From: Tritrichomonas musculus
Lineage: Eukaryota; Parabasalia; Tritrichomonadida; Tritrichomonadidae
NCBI GenBank assembly: GCA_039105265.1
Contig: JAPFFF010000014.1
Span: forward strand, 806,001-870,000
Reading direction: 5' to 3'
Length of the DNA: 64,000 nt
The translations under genes and the position numbers were made by a program. Below, piece after piece: positions 30,978-41,054 of this stretch; the stretch's first letter is position 1; each line of letters opens with the position of its first letter. The notes under the pieces were generated by a model, which worked only from the letters and a program-made list of their open reading frames with translations, was not told the origin of the DNA and ran no database searches.

Positions 30978-33479
30978 ATGTCTTCACGGACTCCTTTTTC
31001 CATTAATCTAGATGAAGATTATGAGATTTATGGAATCGATCCCAATGAAGATCTTAATGATTGGTCATTTTTAGAAGCAAAACCTGAACCACTTCCAGAA
31101 AGAGATGAAGAAGAAAAACGCTTGTTTGAACAACTTTTAGCGCCATCAATTCCTGAAGAAGAAATTCAAACAGAAATCCATGATAGATTGAAATCCCTTC
31201 TTGACGAAACTTCCAAATTTATTGAAAATGATGTGAAAGTTGAATTATCTGCGCCAATTGAAATATCAGAAGATCAAATTAACCAATTTACAGATAAGGA
31301 TTCATTTGAGCATAAACAAGCAGACAGAATGAGCACGATCGTCAAAGATATTTTACATACAACGCAAGAGGCTGAGGATATTGATGACCTTATTAAAACA
31401 TTAACCAAATCGGATAAAATAGCAGAGGAGATCAATGAAGAGATTAAAAAAGAAAAAGAAAATACAAATGAAGATATAATTAATGCTAAATCTCAAAAAC
31501 AAAATTCATTTTCAAATACATCACCAGCAACCCTTTTATCAAATTCAAATCCAGAAGAAGAAAATCAAACCAAAGATGAATTATCTGAGCCGAAAAATAT
31601 TCAAGATACTGAAGCTGCCCCGCCTCAACCAAAATTATTCCTTGAACGTTATAAACGAAAGCCTGGCGCTGTCTCAACAATTATTCGCGATCAAGATCAA
31701 ACAGAACGCCTAAGCTCTAAATTTTTACTCGACAAACGGAAACGAGAAGAAGAAAATCAGGCTGAACTTGAAAGGCGCATTAAAGAACGCGAAGAACGTC
31801 AAAAAAGCTTTTTTGAATCTCTTGATAAGGAAGTTGAGAAACACAAGCGAGAAGTTCAAATGATCAAAGAAATAAAAGAATCCAAAGCTCCAAGTTTATC
31901 AGAAATGATAAATCAAATACGACCCCCATCTCAAGAAGAGCCTTCAAAAGAGATTAATCCAGCTTTATTAAAGCCAAAATCGAAAAAAGCGGAGAAACCC
32001 CCTCCACGATACACAAAAGAAAAAATTGATGAATTTCTTGCTCTTCGAACAGATAAGCTTCAACCAAAATCGAAACAACCAGTTCTTGTTATCGAACTCG
32101 CCACAAACAATTCAAATAAAATCAATACTCCGAAAAGTGAGAAAAATTCAAAGACAAAGAAAAAAGAAGATAAAGAAAATACTCCTCATTTATCAAATAC
32201 ATATCAGAAAAAAGTTGGCGAGAAACTTGCGGCAATACTTGCACCTCTCATAAAGGAAAAGAAAAAGACAGATGTATCTAAGCTTTGGAAAATAGCGATT
32301 TTCATGCGAATGGCTGTGCACTTGAGACATAAGCGCCTTATTGAAAAAGTAATTCAATATCGTATGAAATTATTACTCAAAAAATGGAGGAAAAGGAGGA
32401 AATTGATGTTTAGAAAGAGAACTTTAGCTGCAATTTCAATACAAAGAGCATTCCGTCGTTATAAATCTAAATTGAAAGAAAAACAAAAAGCAGATCGTGA
32501 AAGAAAAGAAATAACTGATCAACAAATTCTTGATAAAACTCGCCAGATGATCTCGCAAAAGGTTCCAGACCCAAATAATAAAGAAGATCTTCCTTCACAA
32601 AAATATCAGCAGCAAAAGCCAAAAGCTAAGCCAAATTTCAGTTTCCCAATTTTAAACGATCCAGATACATCATGGATCGATACTTTTGAGAAAGAAAAGA
32701 TAGAAGGAGATGAATCTTCAGGATTATTCTTTGAAAATGAAATGCTTGATGAATTGCCTAATAAACCAATAATTAGACTTGATGAAGTTCCAGCTGATAA
32801 AAGCAAAGACAACATTCGTCACAAACATCGTAAAGGACAGCATCAACAATTCCAAGCAGAGTCACAATCAGTTCCATTTGAAAATAACGTTTATGATTAT
32901 TTATCAAAATTTGGCCAAAAAATTGACCTTAAGGATCAAGATATCGAAGGTCAAGAAATTGATATTTATGAGCGAGCAAATGCAGGAAGTAGACAAGTTC
33001 TCAAAAAGAATAACAACAACAACCCAGAAAATGATGCCAAATCCCCTAAGAATGCTGAAACCAGGAATTCGATCCAATCTAATATTTCGGCTAATGAGCA
33101 ACAACCACCACAACCTCAATCACCACAGCAAAATGATACCTCTCTACGTGATGGTTATAACTTCAAAAATCAAAATACCGCAAAGATGATGCAAAAGATG
33201 CTCAACAAGAAAACTAAGCAAAGTAACCCTTACAAAAACGAGAAACCAGTAGAGAAGTTTAATAGACTTTACGGTGCATCTAATGGCGCTGCAGCGAACC
33301 ACCACGCTCCGAATATAAAGCATACGCCTCAGGAGAGATTCAACAACCTAAGAACAAGCAACACAAGAGCCCAGAGACTCAAGAATCTCAAGAAAGTTTG
33401 GTTGGGAACTCACCATGAAGGCCAGCAAGACCAACCTCCTTCATCACCTGATCCTTCGCAGGGAGGAAATCAAGAGTGA
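30978..33479 (+). CDS. IQ-motif coiled-coil protein, 833 aa
   Basis: Charged, mostly disordered or helical protein. The N-terminus is acidic (NLDEDYEIYGIDPNEDL). A basic coiled coil at about 245-300 (KRKREEENQAELERRIKERE) is followed by a Lys-rich region. At about residues 475-505 a basic helix contains one IQ motif (LAAISIQRAFRRYKSKLKEK), a calmodulin- or centrin-binding site. The C-terminal third is Asn/Gln/Pro-rich. The combination suggests a cytoskeletal or basal-body protein; this is inference. The ATG at 30978 is the first in frame. Confidence 0.75.
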   Translation: MSSRTPFSINLDEDYEIYGIDPNEDLNDWSFLEAKPEPLPERDEEEKRLFEQLLAPSIPEEEIQTEIHDRLKSLLDETSKFIENDVKVELSAPIEISEDQINQFTDKDSFEHKQADRMSTIVKDILHTTQEAEDIDDLIKTLTKSDKIAEEINEEIKKEKENTNEDIINAKSQKQNSFSNTSPATLLSNSNPEEENQTKDELSEPKNIQDTEAAPPQPKLFLERYKRKPGAVSTIIRDQDQTERLSSKFLLDKRKREEENQAELERRIKEREERQKSFFESLDKEVEKHKREVQMIKEIKESKAPSLSEMINQIRPPSQEEPSKEINPALLKPKSKKAEKPPPRYTKEKIDEFLALRTDKLQPKSKQPVLVIELATNNSNKINTPKSEKNSKTKKKEDKENTPHLSNTYQKKVGEKLAAILAPLIKEKKKTDVSKLWKIAIFMRMAVHLRHKRLIEKVIQYRMKLLLKKWRKRRKLMFRKRTLAAISIQRAFRRYKSKLKEKQKADRERKEITDQQILDKTRQMISQKVPDPNNKEDLPSQKYQQQKPKAKPNFSFPILNDPDTSWIDTFEKEKIEGDESSGLFFENEMLDELPNKPIIRLDEVPADKSKDNIRHKHRKGQHQQFQAESQSVPFENNVYDYLSKFGQKIDLKDQDIEGQEIDIYERANAGSRQVLKKNNNNNPENDAKSPKNAETRNSIQSNISANEQQPPQPQSPQQNDTSLRDGYNFKNQNTAKMMQKMLNKKTKQSNPYKNEKPVEKFNRLYGASNGAAANHHAPNIKHTPQERFNNLRTSNTRAQRLKNLKKVWLGTHHEGQQDQPPSSPDPSQGGNQE

Positions 33480-33876
33480 CAAAAAAAAATTTTTATTTTT
33501 TTTTTCTTTTTTTTAATTTGCGTTTATCATTTATAATTTTGTTTTGTTTTGTAAAATATAGATTTTATTTTTTAATGTTAGACCTGATCTTTTGTTTACT
33601 GATTTTTTGCCTGACAATCTTTTTGCTTGATTCAAATTTGAATTTTTTTTGCATTTGCTTTTTTCTTTATCTTTGTACATATGCACTAAAGGCGATTAGA
33701 GAAAGAAAGATAAAGATATAAAAAGATTTTGTTTTACTGATATTGTTGTAAAACATGACCGATGGTTTTCTATGCATTTGAATGTTTTTTATATAAATTG
33801 AAAAAGTGGTTTGCAAATTAAGGGCATTATTGGGGGTTATTTTTGAATAGTTTATTTATTGAAAAAGTTCAAGAAC

Positions 33877-33916
33877 AAACTTTGCCCTTATTTTGCTTGT
33901 AACAAGGGCAAAGTTT
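33877..33916. repeat. Perfect 13-bp inverted repeat (hairpin)
   Basis: AAACTTTGCCCTT at 33877-33889 and its exact complement AAGGGCAAAGTTT at 33904-33916, with a 14-nt loop. Unusually G+C-rich for the spacer. It could be a fold in a non-coding RNA or a small foldback remnant. Confidence 0.75.
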
Positions 33917-34400
33917 ATATTTATCTACTTGTAGTTTTGCGAGATATATTTGAGTGTCTGCTGCTTTCTCTCTGTAACTTCTGCTTTTCGATTTTACCCA
34001 AAATTATTTCATCATTGATATTTGCTTGCAAAACTTGAACTCTGAATCAAAATTAATTAGTTAATTATTAAATTTTAGGTTTAGCATTTCAAATTTTATG
34101 GTAGTAGTCCATTAATGAATTTGCCAAAGTCAATTATTATTATGCTTTTTTAGATTTCTAAATATTAATAGAGCTCTTTGGATTTTATTATTTTTTGGTT
34201 AAATAATACAAAGGTAAACAGATTACATTGTATAACAAAGAATGAAGGATTCAAAATTAATTATTTTGAAAATTTCATATTCTAGATTTTTTCTTTGAAA
34301 TATTAAAGATTAATAATTAATAATTGGTTTCAATAAAGAATACATTTAAAAAAATCTTTTTATTTCAAGATATAATAAAAAACAATAATTTATTCACCTT

Positions 34401-34404
34401 TCAA
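34401..34404 (+). promoter_or_regulatory. Initiator-like TCAA abutting the start codon
   Basis: TTTCAA is followed directly by the ATG at 34405, the same TCAAATG arrangement as in the Maverick genes to the right. Confidence 0.4.
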
Positions 34405-37392
34405 ATGTCTTTTGAGCTTACTAACAGCCATAATCCCCTTTTATCAACAATCGTTAGATTTTTACACTCGAATGACTTTTCAATGGATAAAATCCAACAC
34501 ATGATTGAAGAATCAACAACTGAACAACTTGTATCATCTTTCGCTTTTTTAAGTTACTGGGTGACATCAAATATTAATTCAACAAAATCAACCGCTCAAT
34601 TCTCTACACAACAATCAGCACTCCATTTAATTTCTTATATTGTCCAAAAAGTACCACCAGTAAATTTATTAACTGGAATATCTGACTTAAAATGGGGAAT
34701 GACAAACTTAAATTGGATGTTGAGTGATTTTTATCAGCCAATTTTATATCGTTTACGAAAAGTTAAACAATTTTATCTTCATTATTACACCGAAAATCAT
34801 ATTTTTGGAATACAATCTATTTTTGATGATTCAGATGAAAGCTCCATCATGAAATTATCATCTCATTTGATGGAACTTGAAACAGATTCAGCTTATCAAA
34901 GCGCATGCCGTACTCATTTTAAAAGATTAATTTTATCACACGCTCCTTTATCAGAATTTCAGCCATTAATGAAACACCGATATTCGAAAATTATACTTAC
35001 AGAAGCGATTATTGATATTCTCACCGATCTTAACAAAACACGAGATGCAACCCATGATCAACTTTTATACTCATTTTCAAAGCTTTTTTTATATATAGAA
35101 GAATTCACACTCAGAAAAGAGATTGAGGGCCAAATTATTTGTGAGAGTATTCAATCGAGACCATTTCTTTCACCATTTTGTCTTCTTGCATTAGTTAATC
35201 ATATTCCTCAAAATATTTATTTATTTAATCTTCTTGTCCCTAGCCAATTAACTCAAGAATCTCCTTCTAGCGACAAAGCAGCCGAAATTATTTGTAATCA
35301 CTTTCAAATGACAGACTTGTGCGCAGATGACACATTGTCAAGAGTAGTTGATGCCATGCCACAAATTCTTGTAAATTATTTTTTATCACCTCTTGCATCT
35401 AATGATGTAGTAAATGAAATCAATGATGATCAGTCGTTTATAATTAATCTTCACATCTGTGGGTGCACTTTTTATGAGAGAATGAAGGGTATCATGGAAA
35501 TTGCTCAAAGGAGATTAATTTCCCCAATGTGCGTTTCAGCATCAAATAGCCAAATTTTAACCATTGTTGCTGGTTCAATTTTGAAGACACTTGTTGCTGG
35601 TTATAAACAAAAGATGTTTGAACCAATGATCATGGAATTTTTTCAATCACTTATATCAATGCTACTTCCCACTCATTTTGATCAGATCATACCAAAATTC
35701 TTAGATCTTAAGATAACTGACAGAGAGCAATCTGAATTATTACTACGAATGATTCTTATTAATGCCACTCATTTGCTAACTAAAAAGTTTGCAGTCAAAT
35801 ATCTCATTCCATATTGCTTAAAAGCAGCTTATTTTGATGATGATTTACGAACTATGGCTAGGATTACTGCATCAAAAATATTCACAAGTGCAAATTTATT
35901 TCTTCCTGATGAAGTAATGAAAGGATTAATTGAATGTCAAGATTCATTTATATTACTAGATTTTATAGAATCTTCAGATAAAGTATATACGCTCAGAAGT
36001 TGTAAAGAAAAGAATCGATTAGAATCCTTCCGAAAAGAAATTATATCACGTGTCCCATTTATAATTGAACAAGAAACGCCAATTTTTATTTCAAAATCTA
36101 CAAATCCTAATCTTCTTAACAAAAGTATTCCTAACATGAATATTAATAATTTAAACAGATTAGGTAATTTAAATAATATAAATATGAATGGATTAATGGG
36201 CAGTTACAGCAATTTAAATGATATTAATCATCAACAACCATTGAGTTTAACAGAAAGATCGATCATTGATTACCAACGAATTATTGATAACGAAACACTC
36301 GAATATCGACCATCTTATTTAACTGTTAGACTTCTGTCTTTATCATCTCGAATGAAAGAAATTCAATTTGCCGAAAATGTCACACGATACATGCAAGACA
36401 TTCTAAATGACGAAAGCGAAATATGCTCCCATAAAGAACAATTTATTATTAATGTAAAGATTGCTGCTTTACCAATTGCTCAAAGTTTGCTTGCCCGACT
36501 TTTATATTTTTATAAATATGATATGAAATATACGTTACTTGCCGAACAACTTTTGAATGCAATGAAACCAGTAATTATAAATGATAAAACAACTCTTCAC
36601 TGGCTTTATCGCTTCATTGCCAAAAATTTCCGAGCCTTATCATCTGCTATGAAAACCTCTTTAAAATCAATTTTAGTAAAATTACCCTGTTATGAGAAAT
36701 TTTATCGCAGTACTATCAGCGAAATGATAACCTTACTAATGAAGAATGATATGGAACTTTTTTCTTCATCTGACACTATGTGTTGTGAATATTCGTCATC
36801 ATATATGCATTGCCTTCATTTTTCAGTTTGTTCGATTTTGCTTAGTGATATCTCCAACAAAGAAATAGTAGAACAACTTTTACAACCAGTTTACAATATT
36901 GACAAAGAGATATCTCGAAGGAATGTTTGTTGTACCGTCGCAGCACACATTGCGACAATGCTACCATCAGCTCTTTCCTATTCTTTTTTCTTTGGCTTAT
37001 TTCTAGTTCCATTGCCAGAGTACGCTATAGAATCAGCTCGATATTTTATTATTATGTCAAAAATTGACGTTTTTACACATATTTGCAAAGATTGCGAATT
37101 AATTATCAAGAAAGACTCTGATAAGTTGTCGCTTTTTATGAAGTCCGTTATGCCAAGCTTTGCAAGATTAACTGCTAATGAAGAAGTGGCAACAATGATG
37201 CTCTGCGGATTCTTAAAATCTTTAACAACTGACTCGCCAAAATATCAACAAGATGAAGTAATAGATGCAGTGGTTCTTGTATATCTTTCTTTGGGATTAC
37301 AGCAGAAAAGAAAAACAATCATTCAAGCACCTCATAATGAAGTCAACTTTCCTCATGAGTTAAGAGAGATTATTGCGTCTAGTCTCATTTGA
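34405..37392 (+). CDS. Large helical-repeat protein, 995 aa
   Basis: Not recognised. The start is the ATG at 34405 (MSFELTNSHNPLL); the longer frame begins with TTG. The chain is almost wholly alpha-helical with regular Leu/Ile spacing, like a HEAT/ARM-type solenoid, interrupted by one Asn-rich loop near residues 570-600 (NMNINNLNRLGNLNNINMNG). No membrane segments or catalytic motifs. Large solenoids of this kind occur in nuclear transport, transcription (Integrator, Mediator) and trafficking complexes; none can be singled out. Confidence 0.7.
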   Translation: MSFELTNSHNPLLSTIVRFLHSNDFSMDKIQHMIEESTTEQLVSSFAFLSYWVTSNINSTKSTAQFSTQQSALHLISYIVQKVPPVNLLTGISDLKWGMTNLNWMLSDFYQPILYRLRKVKQFYLHYYTENHIFGIQSIFDDSDESSIMKLSSHLMELETDSAYQSACRTHFKRLILSHAPLSEFQPLMKHRYSKIILTEAIIDILTDLNKTRDATHDQLLYSFSKLFLYIEEFTLRKEIEGQIICESIQSRPFLSPFCLLALVNHIPQNIYLFNLLVPSQLTQESPSSDKAAEIICNHFQMTDLCADDTLSRVVDAMPQILVNYFLSPLASNDVVNEINDDQSFIINLHICGCTFYERMKGIMEIAQRRLISPMCVSASNSQILTIVAGSILKTLVAGYKQKMFEPMIMEFFQSLISMLLPTHFDQIIPKFLDLKITDREQSELLLRMILINATHLLTKKFAVKYLIPYCLKAAYFDDDLRTMARITASKIFTSANLFLPDEVMKGLIECQDSFILLDFIESSDKVYTLRSCKEKNRLESFRKEIISRVPFIIEQETPIFISKSTNPNLLNKSIPNMNINNLNRLGNLNNINMNGLMGSYSNLNDINHQQPLSLTERSIIDYQRIIDNETLEYRPSYLTVRLLSLSSRMKEIQFAENVTRYMQDILNDESEICSHKEQFIINVKIAALPIAQSLLARLLYFYKYDMKYTLLAEQLLNAMKPVIINDKTTLHWLYRFIAKNFRALSSAMKTSLKSILVKLPCYEKFYRSTISEMITLLMKNDMELFSSSDTMCCEYSSSYMHCLHFSVCSILLSDISNKEIVEQLLQPVYNIDKEISRRNVCCTVAAHIATMLPSALSYSFFFGLFLVPLPEYAIESARYFIIMSKIDVFTHICKDCELIIKKDSDKLSLFMKSVMPSFARLTANEEVATMMLCGFLKSLTTDSPKYQQDEVIDAVVLVYLSLGLQQKRKTIIQAPHNEVNFPHELREIIASSLI

Positions 37393-37676
37393 ATTATTTT
37401 TGTTTTTATTTTAATGTTTTGTATATATTAAATTTACTTTATTCGAACTTTTTGAAAATATTTTCAAAAATATTGAATGATTTTGTGAATGATTTTTTTT
37501 ATTGAAAGAAAACTTTATTGTTGATTGAAGTTATTTTTTCCAAATGATTCTTTTAAAATAATTATTCATGTCTTCTACATATTAAAAGTTATTTCTTGAA
37601 AATTTGGAAGAAAAACGTAGATATATATGATATTATTAAAATTTTCTATTTTGAATATACTAAGAACTTTTCCAAA

Positions 37677-38789
37677 ATGAAAAGAATTGGACAAGATGAA
37701 AGGCATAAAGCATCTTTTTTCTCTTCTCGTTTTAATATAAAATCAATATTAACAGCGATTATCATAATATTCTTTTTATTAGTTTGCGTTTTCAAATTAT
37801 TATCTAAACCAATTTCATTAAAAGTAAGCTCAAATACAATAACGAAGAGAATTGTCATTCCATATCTAACTTGCGCTAAAACATGCCATAGAAATAAATA
37901 TTATGTTGCACCCATGATTAATTTATCATTAGAAGAAAATTCATCTATTTTATCATATGTGATTAGTGATTCTCAAAAAGCATTAGATACAGCTAGAAAA
38001 GGTATTTTATCGCCAAACTGCACAGGAGGCCGAATGAGTGCAAATGGCAATGCTTGCCGATTTGATATGACTTTCAAGCATTTCTATTTTGAAACAAACT
38101 CACCATGGCTTCTTGTTGCAATTGATGATACATTCTTAAATATTAAAAATTTATTTCGACTACTTGATGTTTTAGAGTCTATGTATAACCCATTTGAAGA
38201 CCAAGTTATGCTTGGGCAAGTACACCATGATTGGGGAACCAATTTTCCGCATGGAGGACCTGGCCTTTTATATTCCCGAGCATGGGTTTCAGAATTTTTC
38301 AGACAAAATATGTCGTTTGAAATAGTTCATCAAAATAATTTTCGTTACACATATGATATTACCACAGGTTTGCTTGCTTTAAATTATTTTCCTAAAAGTA
38401 TCTGGATTGATCACCCATGGATAATAGTTGTTATGCCCGAAAAAGATTCTACTAAAGCTTTACTGACAAAAAATTGGAGCATTCTTAACAAATGCCAGAA
38501 AAAGTGGGGAAGATTGCCTCGACTTCAAGATGTTTCTCAATTTCATATATCACCTTTTGAAAAAGATTCTAATTTTTTAGCTCCTCCAAGCATTGATGAT
38601 GCTCCCCCATATGTTAAAGTTTATCGTCCGCAAAATTATGCAATTCGTTTTTGTATACAAAAAGATATAGAAAATGATTTATTAATCAATAAAGATACAA
38701 TAAACAAATCAATCGTTAACTGTAAATCAATTAATAAGGCTGACGTTAAAAAGCGCATCAAAAAGACTGGATCATCACTTCCTTTTTAA
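37677..38789 (+). CDS. Fringe-like (GT31) type II glycosyltransferase, 370 aa
   Basis: The start is the ATG at 37677 (MKRIGQDERHK), since the upstream frame has only a TTG. A short basic cytosolic tail precedes one membrane anchor (about 23-42, ILTAIIIIFFLLVCVF), a type II Golgi topology. The lumenal domain carries SPWLLVAIDDTFLNIKNLFRLL, which corresponds to the DDD-type metal site of Fringe/C1GALT-like beta-1,3-glycosyltransferases (FDDDTYVN). It also has GGPGLLYSR, matching the family GGAG.VLSR motif, and several lumenal cysteines. The likely role is sugar transfer to surface or secreted glycans; donor and acceptor are unknown. The ATG is preceded by TTCCAAA. Confidence 0.75.
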   Translation: MKRIGQDERHKASFFSSRFNIKSILTAIIIIFFLLVCVFKLLSKPISLKVSSNTITKRIVIPYLTCAKTCHRNKYYVAPMINLSLEENSSILSYVISDSQKALDTARKGILSPNCTGGRMSANGNACRFDMTFKHFYFETNSPWLLVAIDDTFLNIKNLFRLLDVLESMYNPFEDQVMLGQVHHDWGTNFPHGGPGLLYSRAWVSEFFRQNMSFEIVHQNNFRYTYDITTGLLALNYFPKSIWIDHPWIIVVMPEKDSTKALLTKNWSILNKCQKKWGRLPRLQDVSQFHISPFEKDSNFLAPPSIDDAPPYVKVYRPQNYAIRFCIQKDIENDLLINKDTINKSIVNCKSINKADVKKRIKKTGSSLPF

Positions 38790-39151
38790 TTTTATTATAT
38801 TATTATATTTATGTTTGTTTTTTTAAAAGAATATTATTTTTTATTATTTTAAAGAGGTCTATGATATATTTATTATAATAATTCGCCTTCCTTTTTATTG
38901 TTTGAATCTGAAGATCAAAAAAATCATCTATAAAATTTATTCGTCATACACTTGATACTAATGCTTAAAATATAAATATTGTGAATTAAAGACGTCTTTA
39001 AGCTAAATTTGCATTCAAAAAGATTGCATTAAAATGATAAAAATAATACTTGTTTAAAAAATAGAGTGAAAAAGAAAATTAGTAATAAAGCAATATGCTA
39101 ATCTCTGTATGAAACAACCTATATAATCATTAGTTCTCATTATTCATCAAT
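38790..39151. other. intergenic spacer between convergent genes
   Basis: A+T-rich; holds the 3' ends of the glycosyltransferase and E2 genes. Nothing else seen. Confidence 0.5.
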
Positions 39152-39661
39152 TTAACTTTCTTCCTCAGGAAAACTTTCCCATGATTTTTCGACACATTCA
39201 CGAACTTTTTTCTTATATTCATCATTTGATTCATCATTTGTATATGCTAAGAATGCTTTATTAGCTTCTTTATTTGCTGGAGATTCAGGGTTTGGATCAT
39301 TTAATAACGATTGTATAGAAAGTAAAATACTTGACATTTTAAAATTTCTATCCCATGCTTTAGGCGTTAAAATATCAAGGCATAAACGGCCATCCCTATA
39401 AACATTGGGGTGATAAATTGGAGGATTAAATTTAGCTGAAGGTGGTGTACTTGGATAGTCGTCAGTGAACGTTAAATCGAGTTTAAAAAAACCATCAGCC
39501 CAAATTGTGTTCTCAGGTCCTGTAATTACACAATGCCAAGTATAAATATCTTTTTCATCTGGAGCAGCAATGAAACCTTTGACATCATCTCTATCTTCTT
39601 TTTTGAATTCATTATATAGTTTTAAAAGCTTCTTTTTAGCTGATGGAAGAGATTGAGACAT
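39152..39661 (-). CDS. Ubiquitin-conjugating enzyme E2
   Basis: A complete 169-residue UBC-fold protein. Key features: PSTPPSAKFNPPIYHPNVYRDG with the HPN motif at 84-86, the active-site Cys94 in GRLCLDIL, and SSILLSIQSLLNDPNPESPANKEA, typical of E2 enzymes that work with ubiquitin (UBC2/UBC4/UBC7 style). The FNPPIYHPNVY segment also recalls UBC9, so a SUMO E2 cannot be excluded outright. A few extra residues follow the active site (TPKAWDRNFK). The acidic C-terminus (SFPEEES) is short. It accepts ubiquitin from E1 as a thioester and passes it to substrates with E3. The start ATG is preceded by TTCCATTTAATTT. Confidence 0.93.
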   Translation of the reverse strand: MSQSLPSAKKKLLKLYNEFKKEDRDDVKGFIAAPDEKDIYTWHCVITGPENTIWADGFFKLDLTFTDDYPSTPPSAKFNPPIYHPNVYRDGRLCLDILTPKAWDRNFKMSSILLSIQSLLNDPNPESPANKEANKAFLAYTNDESNDEYKKKVRECVEKSWESFPEEES

Positions 39662-40190
39662 AAATTAAATGGAACGATAGAAAATTGATTCGTTATTAGG
39701 AAAAAGTTTAGAGGCTTTAATCATTCAATTTTTAAAAATTGAAAAATACATGTATATAAGCATTTATTTTAAAAAATGAAACATATTTTTATTGGCAAAA
39801 AATACAAAACTTTTATTTATTAATTTAAAGCACAAAATTAAAAATCTTTTTATTAGTTATCAATAATTGCGAGCTTTTCTATACTACAAAATGAGTCATT
39901 TTATAACCATTAGGATATAATAGAGTAAATTATAATAAATTCCTATGGCAATTATATGCGCACCTCAAATTATAATATATTATAAATCATTTTCAAAATA
40001 TGATGAGGATTTAAAGGATACTTTTCATAATCATATTATATCAAGCTAAATCATATATGTCATTCGACATTAAATTGGAAAATGCAAGATAAAGACGAAA
40101 AAAAAGGTGAGTGATGAGTTGAATACAATATTGAAAAGTTCAAAATTTTGTTCTTCAGAATTTTAATTTTCAACAGTTTTCATTTAATAA
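39662..40190. other. intergenic spacer between divergent genes
   Basis: A+T-rich spacer holding the E2 and PDCD5 promoters. A short ATG frame near 40081 followed by GTGAGT was tested as an upstream PDCD5 exon and does not splice in frame. Nothing else seen. Confidence 0.5.
40180..40190 (+). promoter_or_regulatory. Initiator-like motif before PDCD5
   Basis: TCATTTAATAA lies immediately before the ATG at 40191 and fits the trichomonad TCA-type initiator. Confidence 0.45.
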
Positions 40191-40502
40191 ATGCAAAATA
40201 AACAAGAAGATCAGAAAGAAAAAGAGGCCCAAAAGGAAGCTCAACGTCAACAAATTTTGGATTCACTTCTTGGCACCGAAGCTAAAGAAAGATTAGGACG
40301 CGTTAGATTAGTTAAACCTGAAAAGGCTCGTAGAGTCGAAGACGCTATTATAATGATGGCACAGCAACAACGTCTTTCAGGAACAATTCCAGATGAGCAA
40401 GTTAAGCAAATGCTTGAAAGCTTAAGTGACAAAGCAACTGAAGTTAAAATTGCACATCGTGGAAAAGAAGATACATGGGATGATGACGATGAAGGATGGT
40501 AA
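40191..40502 (+). CDS. PDCD5: PDCD5-family DNA/chaperonin-binding protein
   Basis: A 103-residue protein with the PDCD5 fold: a charged N-terminal helix (KEAQKEAQRQQILDSLLGTEAKERLGRVRLVKPEKARRVEDAIIMMAQ) that matches the family [26 protein letters not shown] region, then QLLSG-like turns, and an acidic tail DTWDDDDEGW (human SDEDDDY). PDCD5 proteins bind the CCT/TRiC chaperonin and chromatin factors in animals, and the archaeal homologue binds DNA. The N-terminus is shorter than in human. Start as shown by the initiator motif. Single exon. Confidence 0.9.
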   Translation: MQNKQEDQKEKEAQKEAQRQQILDSLLGTEAKERLGRVRLVKPEKARRVEDAIIMMAQQQRLSGTIPDEQVKQMLESLSDKATEVKIAHRGKEDTWDDDDEGW

Positions 40503-41054
40503 GTTTTTTATTTATAAAATCGATTTGCACATTTTTTTTTTTTTTGATTATTATTAATAATTTTGTTTATATATATATATATATATATTTACATGATTCA
40601 TAAACCTTTGTAATCACCAATCTTTTATGGTGATTTGTTATCTTTAAAGCAATTTAGAAAAGAAAATGAAAAGAAATATTGTATTTGATTTCTGTTTGAT
40701 AGTTTTGATTTTAGTTTAAAATATTATACACTTATTAATATTATAAAATCATTTTAAAATTTATATTTTAACTTAATATTAATTGAGATATATAACTTTT
40801 TAATCTTAATGATTTTTGTGAAAAAGATATTAAATATAAAAAATTAATATATCTCCAAAATTTAATATTTTTTCTCATATTTATACAATATTTTCATATT
40901 AAAATTAAATTTATATTCTAATTTTGCATAAATAAACATAGAAGTCAAAATCATACTTATATTCGAGAATAACGATCATAGAGCTTTCAAAAAAATCATT
41001 TAGGAATTGAAATTTCTGACTTTATTCATTTCTTTTCTCTTTATAAATTATATA
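40503..41054. other. 0.55-kb gene-free spacer
   Basis: A+T-rich, with an (AT)n run near 40569-40588. No gene seen. Confidence 0.5.

Larger units (their letters stand above)
33480..34404. other. 0.9-kb gene-free spacer with one strong hairpin
   Basis: T-rich 3' flank of the IQ protein, then mixed sequence. It contains the hairpin at 33877-33916. No ORF with coding character was seen; the short frame at 33476-33721 is T-rich and overlaps the preceding stop. Confidence 0.5.

Noticed and set aside
33476-33721. 81-residue Phe/Leu-rich ORF after the IQ protein
   Set aside because: It arises from T-rich 3' flank sequence, overlaps the preceding stop and has no sensible start context.
40081-40190. 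Possible upstream coding exon of PDCD5 (ATG near 40082, GTGAGT, several CAG sites)
   Set aside because: None of the tested acceptor sites joins in frame without a stop, and a good initiator motif stands directly before the ATG at 40191.
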